NCBI GenBank assembly: GCA_963755155.1
Contig: CAVWIV010000004.1
Span: forward strand, 1-64,000
From: PALSA-612 sp963755155
Lineage (GTDB): Bacteria; Actinomycetota; Thermoleophilia; Gaiellales; Gaiellaceae
DNA length: 64,000 nucleotides
Direction of reading: 5' to 3'
The notes under the pieces were generated by a model. That model ran no database searches. It was given only the letters and a program-made list of their open reading frames with translations, and was not told the DNA's origin. A program made the translations under genes and the position numbers. This document shows positions 53,033 through 63,183 of the stretch, in pieces (the stretch's first letter is position 1; every line of letters starts with the position of its first letter).

Positions 53033-54382
53033 GTGGCCCATGTAGCAACCTCGCCCACGACCGCTCCGGTCCCGCCGCAGAACCTCGATGCCGAAGAGTC
53101 CGTCCTCGGCGCGATGATGCTCTCCCCCGGTGCGATCGGAGCGGTCAGCGAGGTGATGTCGGCCACCGACTTCTACCGGGAGAGCCACGCGAAGATCTAC
53201 CGCGCGGCGCTGACGCTCTACGGCCGCGGCGAGCCCGTCGACGCGATCACGCTCGTCGACGAGCTCGACCAGCGAGGCGAGCTCGAGGACGCCGGCGGCA
53301 AGGTCCGTATCCACGAGCTGGCGGCGCTCGTTCCTGCCGCCGCGAACGCCTCGCACTACGCGCGCATCGTGCGCGAGATGGCGACGCTCCGCGGCCTGAT
53401 CAGGGCCGGTCAGGAGATCGCCCGGCTCGGCATGGAGCGGCCGGGAGAGACGGCGGAGCTCGTCGACCGCGCCGAGCAGGTCGTCTTCGACCTCGCGCAG
53501 GCGCGCGCTTCTCGCAGGACTTCAGCCACATCGAGGAGCTGCTGAAGGCGAGCTTCGAGCGGATCACGCTCGCTCTACGAGCAGGGCGCCGACGTCACGG
53601 GCGTCCCCTCGGGCTTCCGGGCGATCGACCAGCTCACGTCGGGCTTCCAGCCCGGCAACCTCGTCATCCTCGCGGCGCGGCCAGGCATGGGGAAGTCCGG
53701 CCTCGCGCTCTGCATGGCGGCGAACCTCGCCGTGCGCGCCGAGACACCCGTCGCGCTGTTCACGCCCGAGATGTCGAAGTCGGAGATCACGCAGCGCCTC
53801 ATGTGCTCGGAGGCGAAGGTCGAGTCGCAGCGGCTGCGCAACGGCAAGCTCGCGCCGGACGACTGGCCGCGGCTGACGGCTGCGTGCGACCGGCTGTCGA
53901 AAGCGCCGATCTACGTCGACGACACGGGGTCGATCACGATGATGGAGATCCGCTCGAAGGCGCGCCGGCTGAAGATGCGCGAGCCGGGGCTCGGCCTCAT
54001 CATCGTCGACTACCTCCAGCTGATGACGTCCGGCGCGTCGGTCGAGAACCGCGTCCAGGAGGTCTCGGCCATCTCGCGCCAGCTGAAGGTGCTCGCGCGC
54101 GACCTCGAGGTGCCGATCCTCGCGCTCTCGCAGCTGTCGCGCGCCGTCGAGTCGCGCCACGACAAGCGGCCGATCCTCTCGGATCTTCGCGAGTCCGGCA
54201 GCCTCGAGCAGGACGCCGACCTCGTCTTCTTCATCTACCGCGACGACTACTACGACGCGGAGTCCGACCAGCAGGGCCTGGCCGAGGTGCACCTCGCGAA
54301 GCACCGCAACGGGCCCACCGACACCGTGAAGCTCTCGTTCCTCAAGCGATTCGCGAAGTTCGCCGACCTTGCTGGCGGATAA
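53033..54382 (+). CDS. dnaB: Replicative DNA helicase DnaB, two frameshifts
   Basis: GTG start MAHVATSPTTAPVPPQNLDA. N-terminal domain EESVLGAMMLSPGAIGAVSE; RecA-type domain with Walker A ARPGMGKSGLALCMA, Walker B GLGLIIVDYLQLM, DDTGSITMMEIRSKARRLKM, SQLSRAVESRHDKRPILSDL (sensor) and KHRNGPTDTV. About 450 residues, normal. Frame changes near 53505 and 53577 join the N- and C-domains. No intein. Likely own promoter in the 184-base gap after the rplI hairpin. Confidence 0.92.
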
Positions 54383-54461
54383 CTGACCAAGCCGCCGGAT
54401 GACTGACCAAGCCGCCGCCTGAACCGGAGTAGGAGGAGAGGAGGAACAGAGGACGGAGACG

Positions 54462-54671
54462 CAGATCATCTGGATTCGCGACACCGCGACGGCATTCGCA
54501 GCCCAGTGCGAGGCCTGCCACCGCGACCGGGCGTGGCCGCCGGTCGCGATCCGTGGCGCGCTGTGCCCCGAGGCCGACGTCGGCTTCATCACGTGCTTCC
54601 GCGGGCATCGGATTCGCGTGCGGCGCTTCCCGCGCGTTCACGCGGAAGCCGTACGCAGCCAGCCCGCGTAG
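54462..54671 (+). CDS. Small Cys-containing protein after dnaB, start unclear
   Basis: The frame ending at TAG 54669-54671 reads TQIIWIRDTATAFAAQCEAC, HRDRAWPPVAIRGALCPEAD and VGFITCFRGHRIRVRRFP. It has CxxC plus further Cys and a basic C-terminus, a likely zinc-binding small protein of about 65-70 residues. A strong GGAGGAGAGGAGG lies just upstream, but no ATG/GTG/TTG is present in this frame, so either the start is non-standard (ATC/ATT) or a base is missing. Confidence 0.45.
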   Translation, partial: QIIWIRDTATAFAAQCEACHRDRAWPPVAIRGALCPEADVGFITCFRGHRIRVRRFPRVHAEAVRSQPA

Positions 54672-54707
54672 GCGCAACCGGCGCCGTCCGGCTGTCAGAC
54701 TGCGCGC

Positions 54708-55979
54708 GTGCCCGCGACGGTGATCATCGGCGCGCAGTGGGGAGACGAGGGCAAGGGCAAGATCGTCGACCTGCTCGCGCGCGACTCGGACGTCGTCTGC
54801 CGCTACAACGGTGGGCCCGGGGCCGGGCACACGATCGTCGCCGACGGCGAGACGATCAAGCTCAGACACATGCCGTCGGGGATCCTCTGGGGGAAGGAGT
54901 GCGTAATCGGGTCGGGCTGCGTCGTCGACCCGGCGGTCTTCATCGACGAGCTCGACGACCTTGCCGGCCGAGGCGTCTCCGTCGACGTCGTGCGCCTGTC
55001 GGCCGAGGCGCACATGGTGATGCCGTGGCATGTCGCCCTCGACCAGGCGTCGGAGCGGCGCCTCGGGAAGCTCCAGATCGGCACGACGCGGCGGGGCAAC
55101 GGGCCGGCGTACGCCGACAAGGCGTACCGCCTCGGCATCAGGCTCCAGGATCTCTTCGACCCGAAGATCCTCCGCCAGAAGATCGAGGTCGCGCTCGCCG
55201 AGAAGAACATGTGGCTCGAGCGCATCTACGGCGTCGAGCCGCTCGAGCTCGAGGAGCTCGCGGGGCGCTACGAGGGCTATGCGCAGCGGCTGCGTCCGTT
55301 CCTCGCCGACACGTCGCTGCTCGTCGACCGGGCGCTCCGTGACGGGAAGCGAGTGCTCTTCGAGGGCGCGCACGGAACGCTGCTCGACATCGACCACGGC
55401 ACGTATCCCTTCGTCACGTCGTCGTCGACGGTCGCAGGCGGAGCGTGCACAGGGATCGGCATCGGGCCGACGCGGATCGACCGCGTGATCGGCATTGCGA
55501 AGGCGTACGTCACGCGCGTCGGCGAAGGCCCGTTCCCGACGGAGATCGAGGGTGCTGACCAGGAGCGCGTCCGCGAGCTCGGCGCGGAGTTCGGCACGGT
55601 CACCGGGCGCGAGCGGCGTTGCGGCTGGCTCGACCTCGTGGCGCTGCGCTACGCGGTGCGCCTGAACGGCCTGACGTCGCTCGCGCTCACGAAGCTCGAC
55701 GTGCTCTCGTCGTTCTCCGAGCTGCCGGTGTGCGTTCGCTACCGGCTTCGCGACGGAACCGAGACCGCCGACTTCCCGGCGAACCAGAGCGACTTCCACC
55801 ATGCCGAGCCGGTCTACGAGATCCTCGCCGGCTGGGACGAGCCGATCGACGGCGCGTCGGGCTTTGCCGACCTGCCCGGTTCGGCCCGCCGCTACACCGA
55901 GTTCGTCGAGCGTGAGCTGGACGTACCCGTGGAGCTCATCGGCACCGGCGCCGAGCGCGAGCGCGTCTTGACGCGATAG
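54708..55979 (+). CDS. purA: Adenylosuccinate synthetase
   Basis: 423 residues, intact, GTG start. GTP- and IMP-dependent first step to AMP. GAQWGDEGKGKIVDLLARDS (GDEGKGK loop with catalytic Asp), NGGPGAGHTIV with catalytic His, IGTTRRGNGPAYADKAYRLG, EGAHGTLLDIDHGTYPFVTS and GVGPFPTE-like GEGPFPTEI are all present. Clean frame. Confidence 0.95.
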   Translation: MPATVIIGAQWGDEGKGKIVDLLARDSDVVCRYNGGPGAGHTIVADGETIKLRHMPSGILWGKECVIGSGCVVDPAVFIDELDDLAGRGVSVDVVRLSAEAHMVMPWHVALDQASERRLGKLQIGTTRRGNGPAYADKAYRLGIRLQDLFDPKILRQKIEVALAEKNMWLERIYGVEPLELEELAGRYEGYAQRLRPFLADTSLLVDRALRDGKRVLFEGAHGTLLDIDHGTYPFVTSSSTVAGGACTGIGIGPTRIDRVIGIAKAYVTRVGEGPFPTEIEGADQERVRELGAEFGTVTGRERRCGWLDLVALRYAVRLNGLTSLALTKLDVLSSFSELPVCVRYRLRDGTETADFPANQSDFHHAEPVYEILAGWDEPIDGASGFADLPGSARRYTEFVERELDVPVELIGTGAERERVLTR

Positions 55980-56000
55980 GTAGTCCCGCAGTTATCGTAC

Positions 56001-56022
56001 GTGTCCGATGCTTGTCGGACAC
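56001..56022. promoter_or_regulatory. Palindrome overlapping the start of the ArsR-type gene
   Basis: GTGTCCGA (56001-56008) and TCGGACAC (56015-56022) with a six-base loop that contains the putative ATG. Likely autoregulatory operator, or an RNA hairpin hiding the start codon. Confidence 0.45.
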
Positions 56023-57012
56023 GCGCAATCGGTCCTCGCGCCGCCTCGCGCCGACGTTGCCGCCGGTACGGCGTTCGATCTGCTCGTGGCGCTGGCCGGC
56101 GCGTCGGCGGCCGCGCGGGACACGCTCGATCCCGAGCTCCGTGAGGCACTCGATGCCGTGGGAGACACGGCGGGCGAGAGCTGGCTCAACCTCCTCGGCA
56201 TCCCACTCGACATCGGGCCGCCGTATGACGCGGCCCGTCTGGGCGATGCCGTCGAGAAGATGGATCCCGTGGACATCCGTCGCCACCTGCTCGGCGGCTA
56301 CGCCTGGTCCTGGTGCACGCTCGCCGGAGCGGACACGATCGACGCGGCCGCGACGGGCGATCGAGCGGCCGGCCGAAAGCTCCTCGCGCACGAGCGCTAC
56401 TACGGCGGCAGGGCGCGAGACTCGTTGTCGGTGCTGCTGCCGCTCGACCCGATGGAGACGCGCGATCGGCTCTCGCACGCGCTCGAGGTAGGCGGTCGGC
56501 TCCTGGTCGAGGCCACCGCTGACGGCCTTCAGGCCGCCGCGCGGGCTGCCGAAACGGCGCTCTCCTCCGCGCCGCTCGCAGAGGCGATCGAGCAGGTCAC
56601 GGCCGGCTACCGCTACGTCCCCGAGCCGGAGGCCGAGCGCGTGCTGCTCATCCCCCACGTTCAGCGCGAGCCGTGGCTCGTGCTCGCCCAGCACCGCGCG
56701 GCGAGGCTCATCGTCTACCAGGCACGAGCGCAGCGCGGCGCCGAGGAGCGCGTGGCAGCGCTCGGCCGCGCGCTGGCCGACCCGAAGCGGGTCGAGATCC
56801 TCTCTCTCGTCGCGCGCGGCGCAGACCGTGTGTCCGAGCTCGTCGCCCAGACAGGACTCGCGCGATCCACCGTCCATCACCATCTCGCCGAGCTCCGCGA
56901 TGCGCGCCTCATCGACCTCGAGGGCAACGCTCGGGCGTATCGCTATCTGCCGCGGCAGGAGGCGCTCGAGGAGACGGTCGCGCTGCTGTCGGAGGTAATC
57001 CCGCGGACGTGA
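56008..57012 (+). CDS. ArsR-type winged-helix regulator with large N-terminal domain
   Basis: 334 residues. The N-terminal 240 residues (TAFDLLVALAGASAAARDTL, DIRRHLLGGYAWSWCTLAGA) are unusual for ArsR proteins and may be a sensor. The winged helix is at about 250-330: ALGRALADPKRVEILSLVAR, GADRVSELVAQTGLARSTVH, HHLAELRDARLIDLEGNARA. The ATG 56008 is within a palindrome; a later start is possible. The stop overlaps the next gene (GTGA), so it is linked to the LLM oxidoreductase. Confidence 0.8.
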   Translation: MLVGHAQSVLAPPRADVAAGTAFDLLVALAGASAAARDTLDPELREALDAVGDTAGESWLNLLGIPLDIGPPYDAARLGDAVEKMDPVDIRRHLLGGYAWSWCTLAGADTIDAAATGDRAAGRKLLAHERYYGGRARDSLSVLLPLDPMETRDRLSHALEVGGRLLVEATADGLQAAARAAETALSSAPLAEAIEQVTAGYRYVPEPEAERVLLIPHVQREPWLVLAQHRAARLIVYQARAQRGAEERVAALGRALADPKRVEILSLVARGADRVSELVAQTGLARSTVHHHLAELRDARLIDLEGNARAYRYLPRQEALEETVALLSEVIPRT

Positions 57013-57815
57013 GACCGATCCGCGTCGCCGTCCAGCTCCACCCGCAGCACGGCGCGTACGACGCGTTGCGCCGTGCCGTCGACCGCGTCGAGGAGCTCGG
57101 CGCCGACCTGCTCTACACGTGGGATCACTTCTTTCCGCTGTACGGAGAGCGCGACGGCGCGCACTTCGAGTGCTGGTCGCTGCTCGCCGCGTGGGCGGAG
57201 CAGACGTCACGCGTCGAGTTGGGGCCGCTCGTGACGTGCAACTCGTACCGCAACCCGCAGCTCCTCGCCGACATGGCGCGCACGGTCGATCACATCTCGG
57301 GCGGCCGCTTCGTGCTCGGCCTGGGCTCCGGATGGTTCCGCCGCGACTACGACGAGTACGGCTACGAGTTCGGGACACACGGGACGCGCGGGCGAGCGCT
57401 GGCCGCGGCGCTGCCTCTGATCGAGCGCCGTCTCGGGGCTCTCAATCCGCCGCCGGTTCGCCGGATGCCCATCCTCATCGCCGGCCTGGGCGAACGGATC
57501 ACGCTGCGGCTCGTGGCCGAGCACGCGGACACCTGGCACGCGTCCTTCCCGGAGGCCCCGGCGGAGCTGGAGCCGAAGGTTCGCGTGCTCGAGCGGTGGT
57601 GCGCGGAGGTCGGCCGCGACCCGGCCGAGATCGAGCGAGGGCTCGGCGTCGAGCCGGACGACCTCGAGCGGTTCGTCACCGAAGACGCCGACGACTACGT
57701 GGCACTCGGCTTCACGCAGTTCACGCTGGGAGTCAACGGGCCGGCGTGGGAGATCGGCCCGGCTGTCGAAGAGTGGCTCTCCTGGCGCGACGAGCGCAAG
57801 CGTGTGCGGCGCTAG
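57009..57815 (+). CDS. LLM-class flavin/F420-dependent oxidoreductase
   Basis: 268 residues, GTG start MRPIRVAVQLHPQHGAYDAL. TIM barrel with DLLYTWDHFFPLYG, LAAWAEQTSRVELGPLVTCN, DMARTVDHISGGRFVLGLGS (family signature) and GWFRRDYDEYGYEFGTHGTR. This branch of luciferase-like enzymes mostly uses coenzyme F420 in actinobacteria. Substrate unknown. Convergent with mobA. Confidence 0.88.
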   Translation: MRPIRVAVQLHPQHGAYDALRRAVDRVEELGADLLYTWDHFFPLYGERDGAHFECWSLLAAWAEQTSRVELGPLVTCNSYRNPQLLADMARTVDHISGGRFVLGLGSGWFRRDYDEYGYEFGTHGTRGRALAAALPLIERRLGALNPPPVRRMPILIAGLGERITLRLVAEHADTWHASFPEAPAELEPKVRVLERWCAEVGRDPAEIERGLGVEPDDLERFVTEDADDYVALGFTQFTLGVNGPAWEIGPAVEEWLSWRDERKRVRR

Positions 57816-58329
57816 CGAAGCTCCTGCAGCTCCTCCGGCGAGTTGACGTTCGCGAGCAGTCGGGGATCGCACTCGACGTCGGCGACGTCCAGCGAGGCGA
57901 GGCGTTGCGCATCGCCAGCCTTCCGGCGTCGAGCGCCGGCGTCGAGCGCCCGCAGCGCGTCGTGCGGTAGGCGCCGGGGAGCGGGCCGGTCTGCGGAATC
58001 GCCGCGTCGATCTCGGGCACGCGTCCGCGAGCTAGCCGAGCAGCTCTGCCGTGACGAGCGGGCAGTCGACCGGCAGGACGACGCACAGCTCGTACGACGC
58101 CGCCCGAAGCGCGGCGACGAGGCCCGGCGATCGATGCTCGCACCTCGGAGCCGTCGTCCAGCACGGGAAACGGGAGCTCGAGCCCGTCGGACTGCTTGCC
58201 GACGGCGAGCCGCTCCTCGCACAGCTCGCCGAGCACGCGCCAGCCGCGCTCCGCGAGCGTCTCGCCGTCGAGCTCCGCAAGGGCTTTCGGCGAGCCGAAG
58301 CGGGTCGACGCGCCGCCCACGAGCAGCAC
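57812..58329 (-). CDS. mobA: Molybdenum cofactor guanylyltransferase MobA, frameshifted
   Basis: Attaches GMP to molybdopterin to make the bis-MGD cofactor used by formate dehydrogenases. The start is a GTG (LLVGGASTRFGSPKALAELD, the GGxSxRFG nucleotide loop). SYELCVVLPVDCPLVTAELL holds the metal-binding Asp region, and FP(VLD)DG-type DGSEVRASIAG and QTGPLPGAYRT follow in other frames; the C-terminus is NSPEELQELR. About 172 residues. Frame breaks near 58130, 58035 and 57960. Overlaps the LLM gene by four bases. In operon with fdhD. Confidence 0.82.
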
Positions 58330-58334
58330 GCCGG

Positions 58335-59127
58335 TCAGCTGTCGACGCGCCAAGCCTCTGAGTAGACGTTCATCCGCCCCTCGCGCGTGAAGCCGCAGAG
58401 GGTGATGCCGCGGTCGCCCGCCAGCTCGACGGCGAGGCTCGACGGCGCCCCGACCGCGACGATGATCGGGCAGCCGGCGACCGCCGCCTTCTGCACGAGC
58501 TCGAAGGCGATGCGGCCGCTCAGGCAGAGCACGGCGTCCGGCGAGCGGTAGACGCTCTTCGAGGAACGCCCAGCCGAGCACCTTGTCGACCGCGTTGTGC
58601 CGGCCGACGTCCTCGCGCGCGCACAGCAGCGTGCCGTTTCTGTCGAACAGCCCGGCCGCGTGCAAGCCTCCCGTCGCCGCGAACGCGCCCTGGGCCTCTC
58701 GCAGCCGGTCCGGCAGGGAGAGGAGCAGCGGCGCCGGGACGCGGACGTCTGCCTCCACCTTCCGAGCCTCGACCGCCACGGCCTCGATCGCGCCCTTGCC
58801 GCACACGCCGCAGGACGAGGACACGTAGAAGCTCCTCCGGAGGCGCTCGGGATCGAAGCCCGGCGCGTCGACGTCGACGGTGTTCGCAGCGAGGTCGTCG
58901 GGCACGGCCGCGCCGGCCGGCTGCAATCCCTCCGAGAGGCAGAAGCCGAGCGCGAGCTCCTCGTCGTGTCCCGGCGTCCGCATCGTCACCGCCACCGGCG
59001 CGCCGTTGATGCGAATCTCGAGCGGCTCCTCGACGGCTACGACATCACGCTCCGGGCCACCGGGAACGCGCTCGATGTCGACCTGCGTCGCGCTGTACGG
59101 AGGCACCGCAGGCTCGTCGCCAGGCAT
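58335..59127 (-). CDS. fdhD: FdhD, formate dehydrogenase sulfur-carrier (sulfurtransferase), one frameshift
   Basis: Transfers sulfur to the Mo-bisPGD cofactor of formate dehydrogenases. MPGDEPAVPPYSATQVDIER; RINGAPVAVTMRTPGHDEEL, ALGFCLSEGLQ, the CxxC motif SSSCGVCGKGAIEAV, REDVGRHNAVDKVLGWAFLE and (after a break near 58550) VLCLSGRIAFELVQKAAVAG then APSSLAVELAGDRGITLCGF. About 264 residues. Its presence strongly suggests a Mo/W formate dehydrogenase in the genome. Divergent from purD. Confidence 0.9.
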
Positions 59128-59142
59128 GGCAGGATCGTAGTC

Positions 59143-60338
59143 GTGAGAGTGCTCATCGTCGGCTCGGGCGGCCGGGAGCACGCGCTCGCGTGGAAGATCG
59201 CCCAGAGCCCCAGGCTCGAGGAGCTGCACGCGGCGCCGGGCAACCCCGGCATCGCAGAGCTCGGCAGCTGCCATCCGGTGCTGGCCGCGGACGGCGACGG
59301 CGTGCTTGCGCTCGCCCGAGTCGCTGCGCATCGACCTCGTCGTTGTCGGGCCGGAGGCACCGCTCGTCGCCGGTCTCGCGGATCGCTTACGGCGCGGCGG
59401 CGTGCCGGTATTCGGTCCATCGGCGGCCGCGGCGCGCATCGAAGGGTCGAAGGCGTTCGCGAAGGACGTGCTCGAGCGGGCCGGCGTGCCGACGGCGCGC
59501 GCGCTGCCCGTCGCGAGACCGCCCTGCGTCGTCAAGGCCGATGGCCTCGCCACCGGCAAGGGCGTCTTCGTCTGCCAGTCGGACGACGAGCTGCAGGCCG
59601 CGCTCGCGGAGGTGCAGGCGCTCGGAACTCGGTTTCACATCGAGGAGCTGCTCGAGGGCGAGGAGCTGTCGGTCTTCGCCGTCTGCGACGGGCGGCGAGC
59701 CGTGCCGCTCGCGGCCGCTCGGGACTTCAAGCGCGCGGGCGACGGCGACGCGGGCCCCAACACCGGCGGCATGGGCGCCTTCTCGCCCGTCCCCGGCTCG
59801 CCACTCCTCGAACGACTCGTCGCAGAGATTCACCGGCCCGGTGCTCGCCGAGCTCACCGCACGCGACGCGCCGTTCTCCGGTCTCCTGTACGCGGGCCTC
59901 ATGCTCACCGCCGACGGGCCACGCGTGCTCGAGTTCAACTGCCGGTTCGGTGACCCGGAGACGCAGGCGGTGCTGCCGCTGATCGGCTCCGACCTGTTGC
60001 CGGTGCTCGCAGAATCCGCTGCGGGCGACCTCGGCTCATCTCCGGTCGAGCTCTCGGGCGACACGTCCGTGACGGTCGTCGTTGCCGCGAAGGACTATCC
60101 GGGGTCGGGCGACGCCGGGTCGCCGATCACCGGGATCGAGGAGGCGACGAAGCTCGGCGCTCTCGTCTTCCACGCCGCCACGGCCGCGCGCGACCACACG
60201 CTCGTGACGAACGGCGGGCGAATCCTCGGCGTCACGGGCGTCGGCCCGGATCTCGCTGCGGCGCGCGAGCTCGCGTACGAGGCCGTCGAGCAGATCTCGT
60301 TCCCCGGCGCGCGGTATCGTCGGGACATCGGTGGTTGA
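59143..60338 (+). CDS. purD: Phosphoribosylamine-glycine ligase, two frameshifts
   Basis: GTG start MRVLIVGSGGREHALAWKIA, the PurD N-terminus. ATP-grasp core VVVGPEAPLVAGLADRLRRG, VKADGLATGKGVFVCQSDDE, and NTGGMGAFSPVPGSPLL follow. The C-terminal FTGPVLAELTARDAPFSGLL, FNCRFGDPETQAVLPLIGSD completes it. Frame changes near 59318 and 59830 join the three pieces. About 398 residues. Stop overlaps the purE start. Confidence 0.92.
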
Positions 60339-60741
60339 GAGCCCCCTCATCGGCATTCTCGTCGGGTCGGAGTCCGACCTCCCACGGATGCAGCCCGGGC
60401 TCGACGACCTGAAGGAGCGCGGGATCTCGTTCGAGATCAACGTGCTCTCGGCGCACCGGCAGCCCGACGCGGTTGCGGAGTACGCGAAGCAGGCCCGCGA
60501 GCGAGGCCTACGGGTGCTCATCGCCGGCGCCGGCCTCGCCGCCGCGTTGCCCGGGGTCGTCGCCGCGCACACGACCCTGCCTGTGATCGGTGTGCCCCTT
60601 CGCTCGTCGATGAGCGTGGGCGACGGGATGGACGCGCTGCTGTCGATCGTGCAGATGCCGCCGGGAGTCCCGGTGGCCTGCGTCGGCGTCGACAACGCAC
60701 GGAACGCGGCCGCCCTGGCCGCGCGCATTCTCGACGCGTGA
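60331..60741 (+). CDS. purE: N5-carboxyaminoimidazole ribonucleotide mutase
   Basis: 136 residues, class I PurE. MVESPLIGILVGSESDLPRM (GSxSD phosphate loop), SFEINVLSAHRQPDAVAEYA (AHR motif with the catalytic His), VLIAGAGLAAALPGVVAAHT and PPGVPVACVGVDNARNAAAL. Intact, GTG start overlapping the purD stop. Confidence 0.93.
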   Translation: MVESPLIGILVGSESDLPRMQPGLDDLKERGISFEINVLSAHRQPDAVAEYAKQARERGLRVLIAGAGLAAALPGVVAAHTTLPVIGVPLRSSMSVGDGMDALLSIVQMPPGVPVACVGVDNARNAAALAARILDA

Positions 60742-60786
60742 CGGCGCTCCGGTCGCTCCGCCAGGCCCTCACGCTAGGCTGATCTC

Positions 60787-62099
60787 GTGATCCCGCGCTA
60801 CTCCCGACCGGCCATGGCCAGGGTCTGGTCGGAGGAGCACAAGCTCGAACGGTGGCTCGAGGTCGAGCTGGCGGCGCTCGACGCCTGGGCCGAGCTGGGC
60901 GTCGTCCCCGTTGACACTGCGCGGTCGGCCAGGGAGCAGGCTGTCGCGCCGACGCCGGAGCGCGTCCGCGAGCTCGAGGAGCGCACGGGCCACGACCTGG
61001 CCGCCTTCGTCGATGCCGTCGGAGAGGGGCTCGACGCGGAGGGACGGCGCTGGCTCCACTACGGCCTCACCTCCTCGGACGTGCTCGACACCGCGCTCGC
61101 GCTGCAGGTGCGGGAGGCCGGAGCGCTGCTCGTGGAGGGCCTCGACCGCGCCTTCGAAGCGGTCGTCGCCCGGGCCGAGGAGCACCGCCGGACGCTGATC
61201 ATGGGCCGCACGCACGGCGTCCACGCCGAACCGACGACGTTCGGGCTGAAGCTCGCCGGCTGGGCGTTCGAGCTCGATCGCGGCGCGTGCGCGGCTCGAT
61301 CGCGCGCTCGAGGGGATGCGGGTCGGCAAGCTCTCCGGCGCCGTCGGCACGTACTCGGCCACGGGCCCGGAGCTCGAGCGGCTTGCGTGCGAGCGTCTGG
61401 GTCTCGAGCCCGCGCCCCACTCCACGCAGATCATCCAGCGCGACCGGCACGCGGAGCTGCTGTCGGTGCTCGCGGTCGTGGCGTCCTCGCTCGACGCCTT
61501 CTGTCTCGAGATCCGGCACCTCGCCCGCACCGAAGTTCGCGAGGTCGAGGAGCCGTTCGCCGCCGGCCAGAAGGGCTCCTCGGCGATGCCGCACAAGCGC
61601 AATCCGATCACCGCCGAGCGAGATCTGCGGCCTCGCCCGCGTCGTGCGCGGCGCGGCGCAGGTCGGCCTCGAGAACGTCGCACTCTGGCACGAGCGCGAC
61701 ATCTCGCACTCCTCCGCCGAGCGCGTCGTCATCCCCGACGCGTTCCTCGCCCTCGACTACATGCTCGACCGCTTCGCGTGGCTCGTCGACGGCCTCGTCG
61801 TTCACCCGCAGCGAATGCGCGACAACCTCGACGCGAGCCACGGCCTCTACTTCAGCCAGCGGCTGCTGCTGGCACTCGTCGAGTCGGGCCTCGAGCGGGA
61901 GGATGCCTACCGCGTCGTGCAGCGGCTGGCAATGGAGGCGTGGGACGGCGGGCGCGACTTCCGCGAGCTGGCCGCGGCCGACGAGGTGGCCGCGCGCGTC
62001 GACCTCGCAACCGTCTTCGACCTCGAGCCGTACACGCGGCACGTCGACGTCGTGTTCGACCGACTGGAGACTCTCAGAAAGGAGACGATCGATGCCTGA
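60787..62099 (+). CDS. purB: Adenylosuccinate lyase, two frameshifts
   Basis: Two reactions of purine synthesis (SAICAR and adenylosuccinate cleavage). GTG start MIPRYSRPAMARVWSEEHKL; GLTSSDVLDTALALQVREAG; MGRTHGVHAEPTTFGLKLAG; the signature loop QKGSSAMPHKRNPITAE. Third frame EICGLARVVRGAAQVGLENV, LWHERDISHSSAERVVIPDA. Frame changes near 61290 and 61622. About 437 residues. Stop TGA overlaps the purC start. Confidence 0.92.
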
Positions 62100-62947
62100 G
62101 CTCGTCGCGAGCGGCAAGGTTCGCGAGATCTACGCGCTCGACGACGAGCGCTTGCTCCTCGTCGCCTCCGACCGCGTCTCGACGTTCGACGTCGTGCTGC
62201 CCACGGAGGTGCCCGACAAGGGCCGCGTGCTGACCGGCCTCTCCGCCTTCTGGTTCGCGCAAACGGCGCACATCTGCCCCAACCACCTGCTCGCGCTGCG
62301 GCCCGACGGACGCTCCACGGAGTGCCGCCGGTTGCAGATGCTGCCGCTCGAGTGCGTCGTCCGCGGCTACCTCGCCGGCTCCGGCTGGAAGGACTACCTC
62401 GCGGACGGCGCCGTGTGCGGCCACGAGCTGCCCGAAGGGCTGCGCGAGTCGGAGCGCCTGCCTGAGCCGATCTTCACCCCCGCCACGAAGGCCGTGGAGG
62501 GCCACGACGAGAACATCGACGCCGAGCGGGCGATCGGGCTCGTCGGCGAAGAGCGCTTCCGCGAGCTCGAGCGGCTCTCGCTGGAGCTCTATTCGTTCGC
62601 CTCGAACTACGCAGCGGAGCGCGGGATCATCCTCGCGGACACGAAGCTCGAGCTGGGCCTCGACGGCGAAGAGCGCATCGTGCTCGCGGATGAGGCGTTC
62701 ACGCCAGACTCGTCGCGCTTCTGGCCGGCGGACGAGTACGCGCCGGGCGGGCCGCAGCCGTCGTTCGACAAGCAGTTCGTGCGCGACTACTGCGAGACGC
62801 TCGGCTGGGACAAGAACGCTCCCGGGCCGGAGCTGCCCGAGGACGTGGTGGCCGGCACGCGGGCGCGCTACGTCGAGGCGTTCGAGCGGCTCACGGGCAT
62901 CTCCTTTCGACGACTACGTCGCCGACCCGGAGGTCGTGCTGCGATGA
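62092..62947 (+). CDS. purC: SAICAR synthetase, one frameshift at the end
   Basis: MPELVASGKVREIYALDDER; LLLVASDRVSTFDVVLPTEV; LPLECVVRGYLAGSGWKDYL; FTPATKAVEGHDENI; ERGIILADTKLELGLDGEER (substrate loop) and WPADEYAPGGPQPSFDKQFV. About 284 residues. The last 15 codons (SFDDYVADPEVVLR) are in another frame because of an extra T near 62908; otherwise the frame would run into purS and look like a fusion. Confidence 0.93.
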
Positions 62948-63183
62948 AGGCAACCGTTCTCGTGCGTCCGAAGGATGGCATCCTCGATCCGCAGGGCGAG
63001 GCAGTCCTCGGGGCGCTTCGTCATCTCGACTTCACCGTGGACGAGGTGCGCATCGGCCGCGTGATCGACATCGAGCTCGCCGCGGAGGACGCCGAGTCGG
63101 CGAGGGCCGAGATCGGCCGGATGTGCGACCAGCTGCTCGCGAACCCGCTCATCGAGTCGTTCGAGATCGAGGTGTCCGAGTGA
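62944..63183 (+). CDS. purS: FGAM synthase subunit PurS
   Basis: 79 residues. MKATVLVRPKDGILDPQGEA, VLGALRHLDFTVDEVRIGRV and LLANPLIESFEIEVSE are the standard PurS segments. It links PurQ and PurL in the FGAM synthase complex. ATG overlaps the purC stop (ATGA). Confidence 0.95.
   Translation: MKATVLVRPKDGILDPQGEAVLGALRHLDFTVDEVRIGRVIDIELAAEDAESARAEIGRMCDQLLANPLIESFEIEVSE

Noticed and set aside
60787..63183. Apparent 798-codon purB-purC-purS fusion frame
   Set aside because: Caused by single-base errors near 61290, 61622 and 62908. All three genes have their own starts and normal ends.
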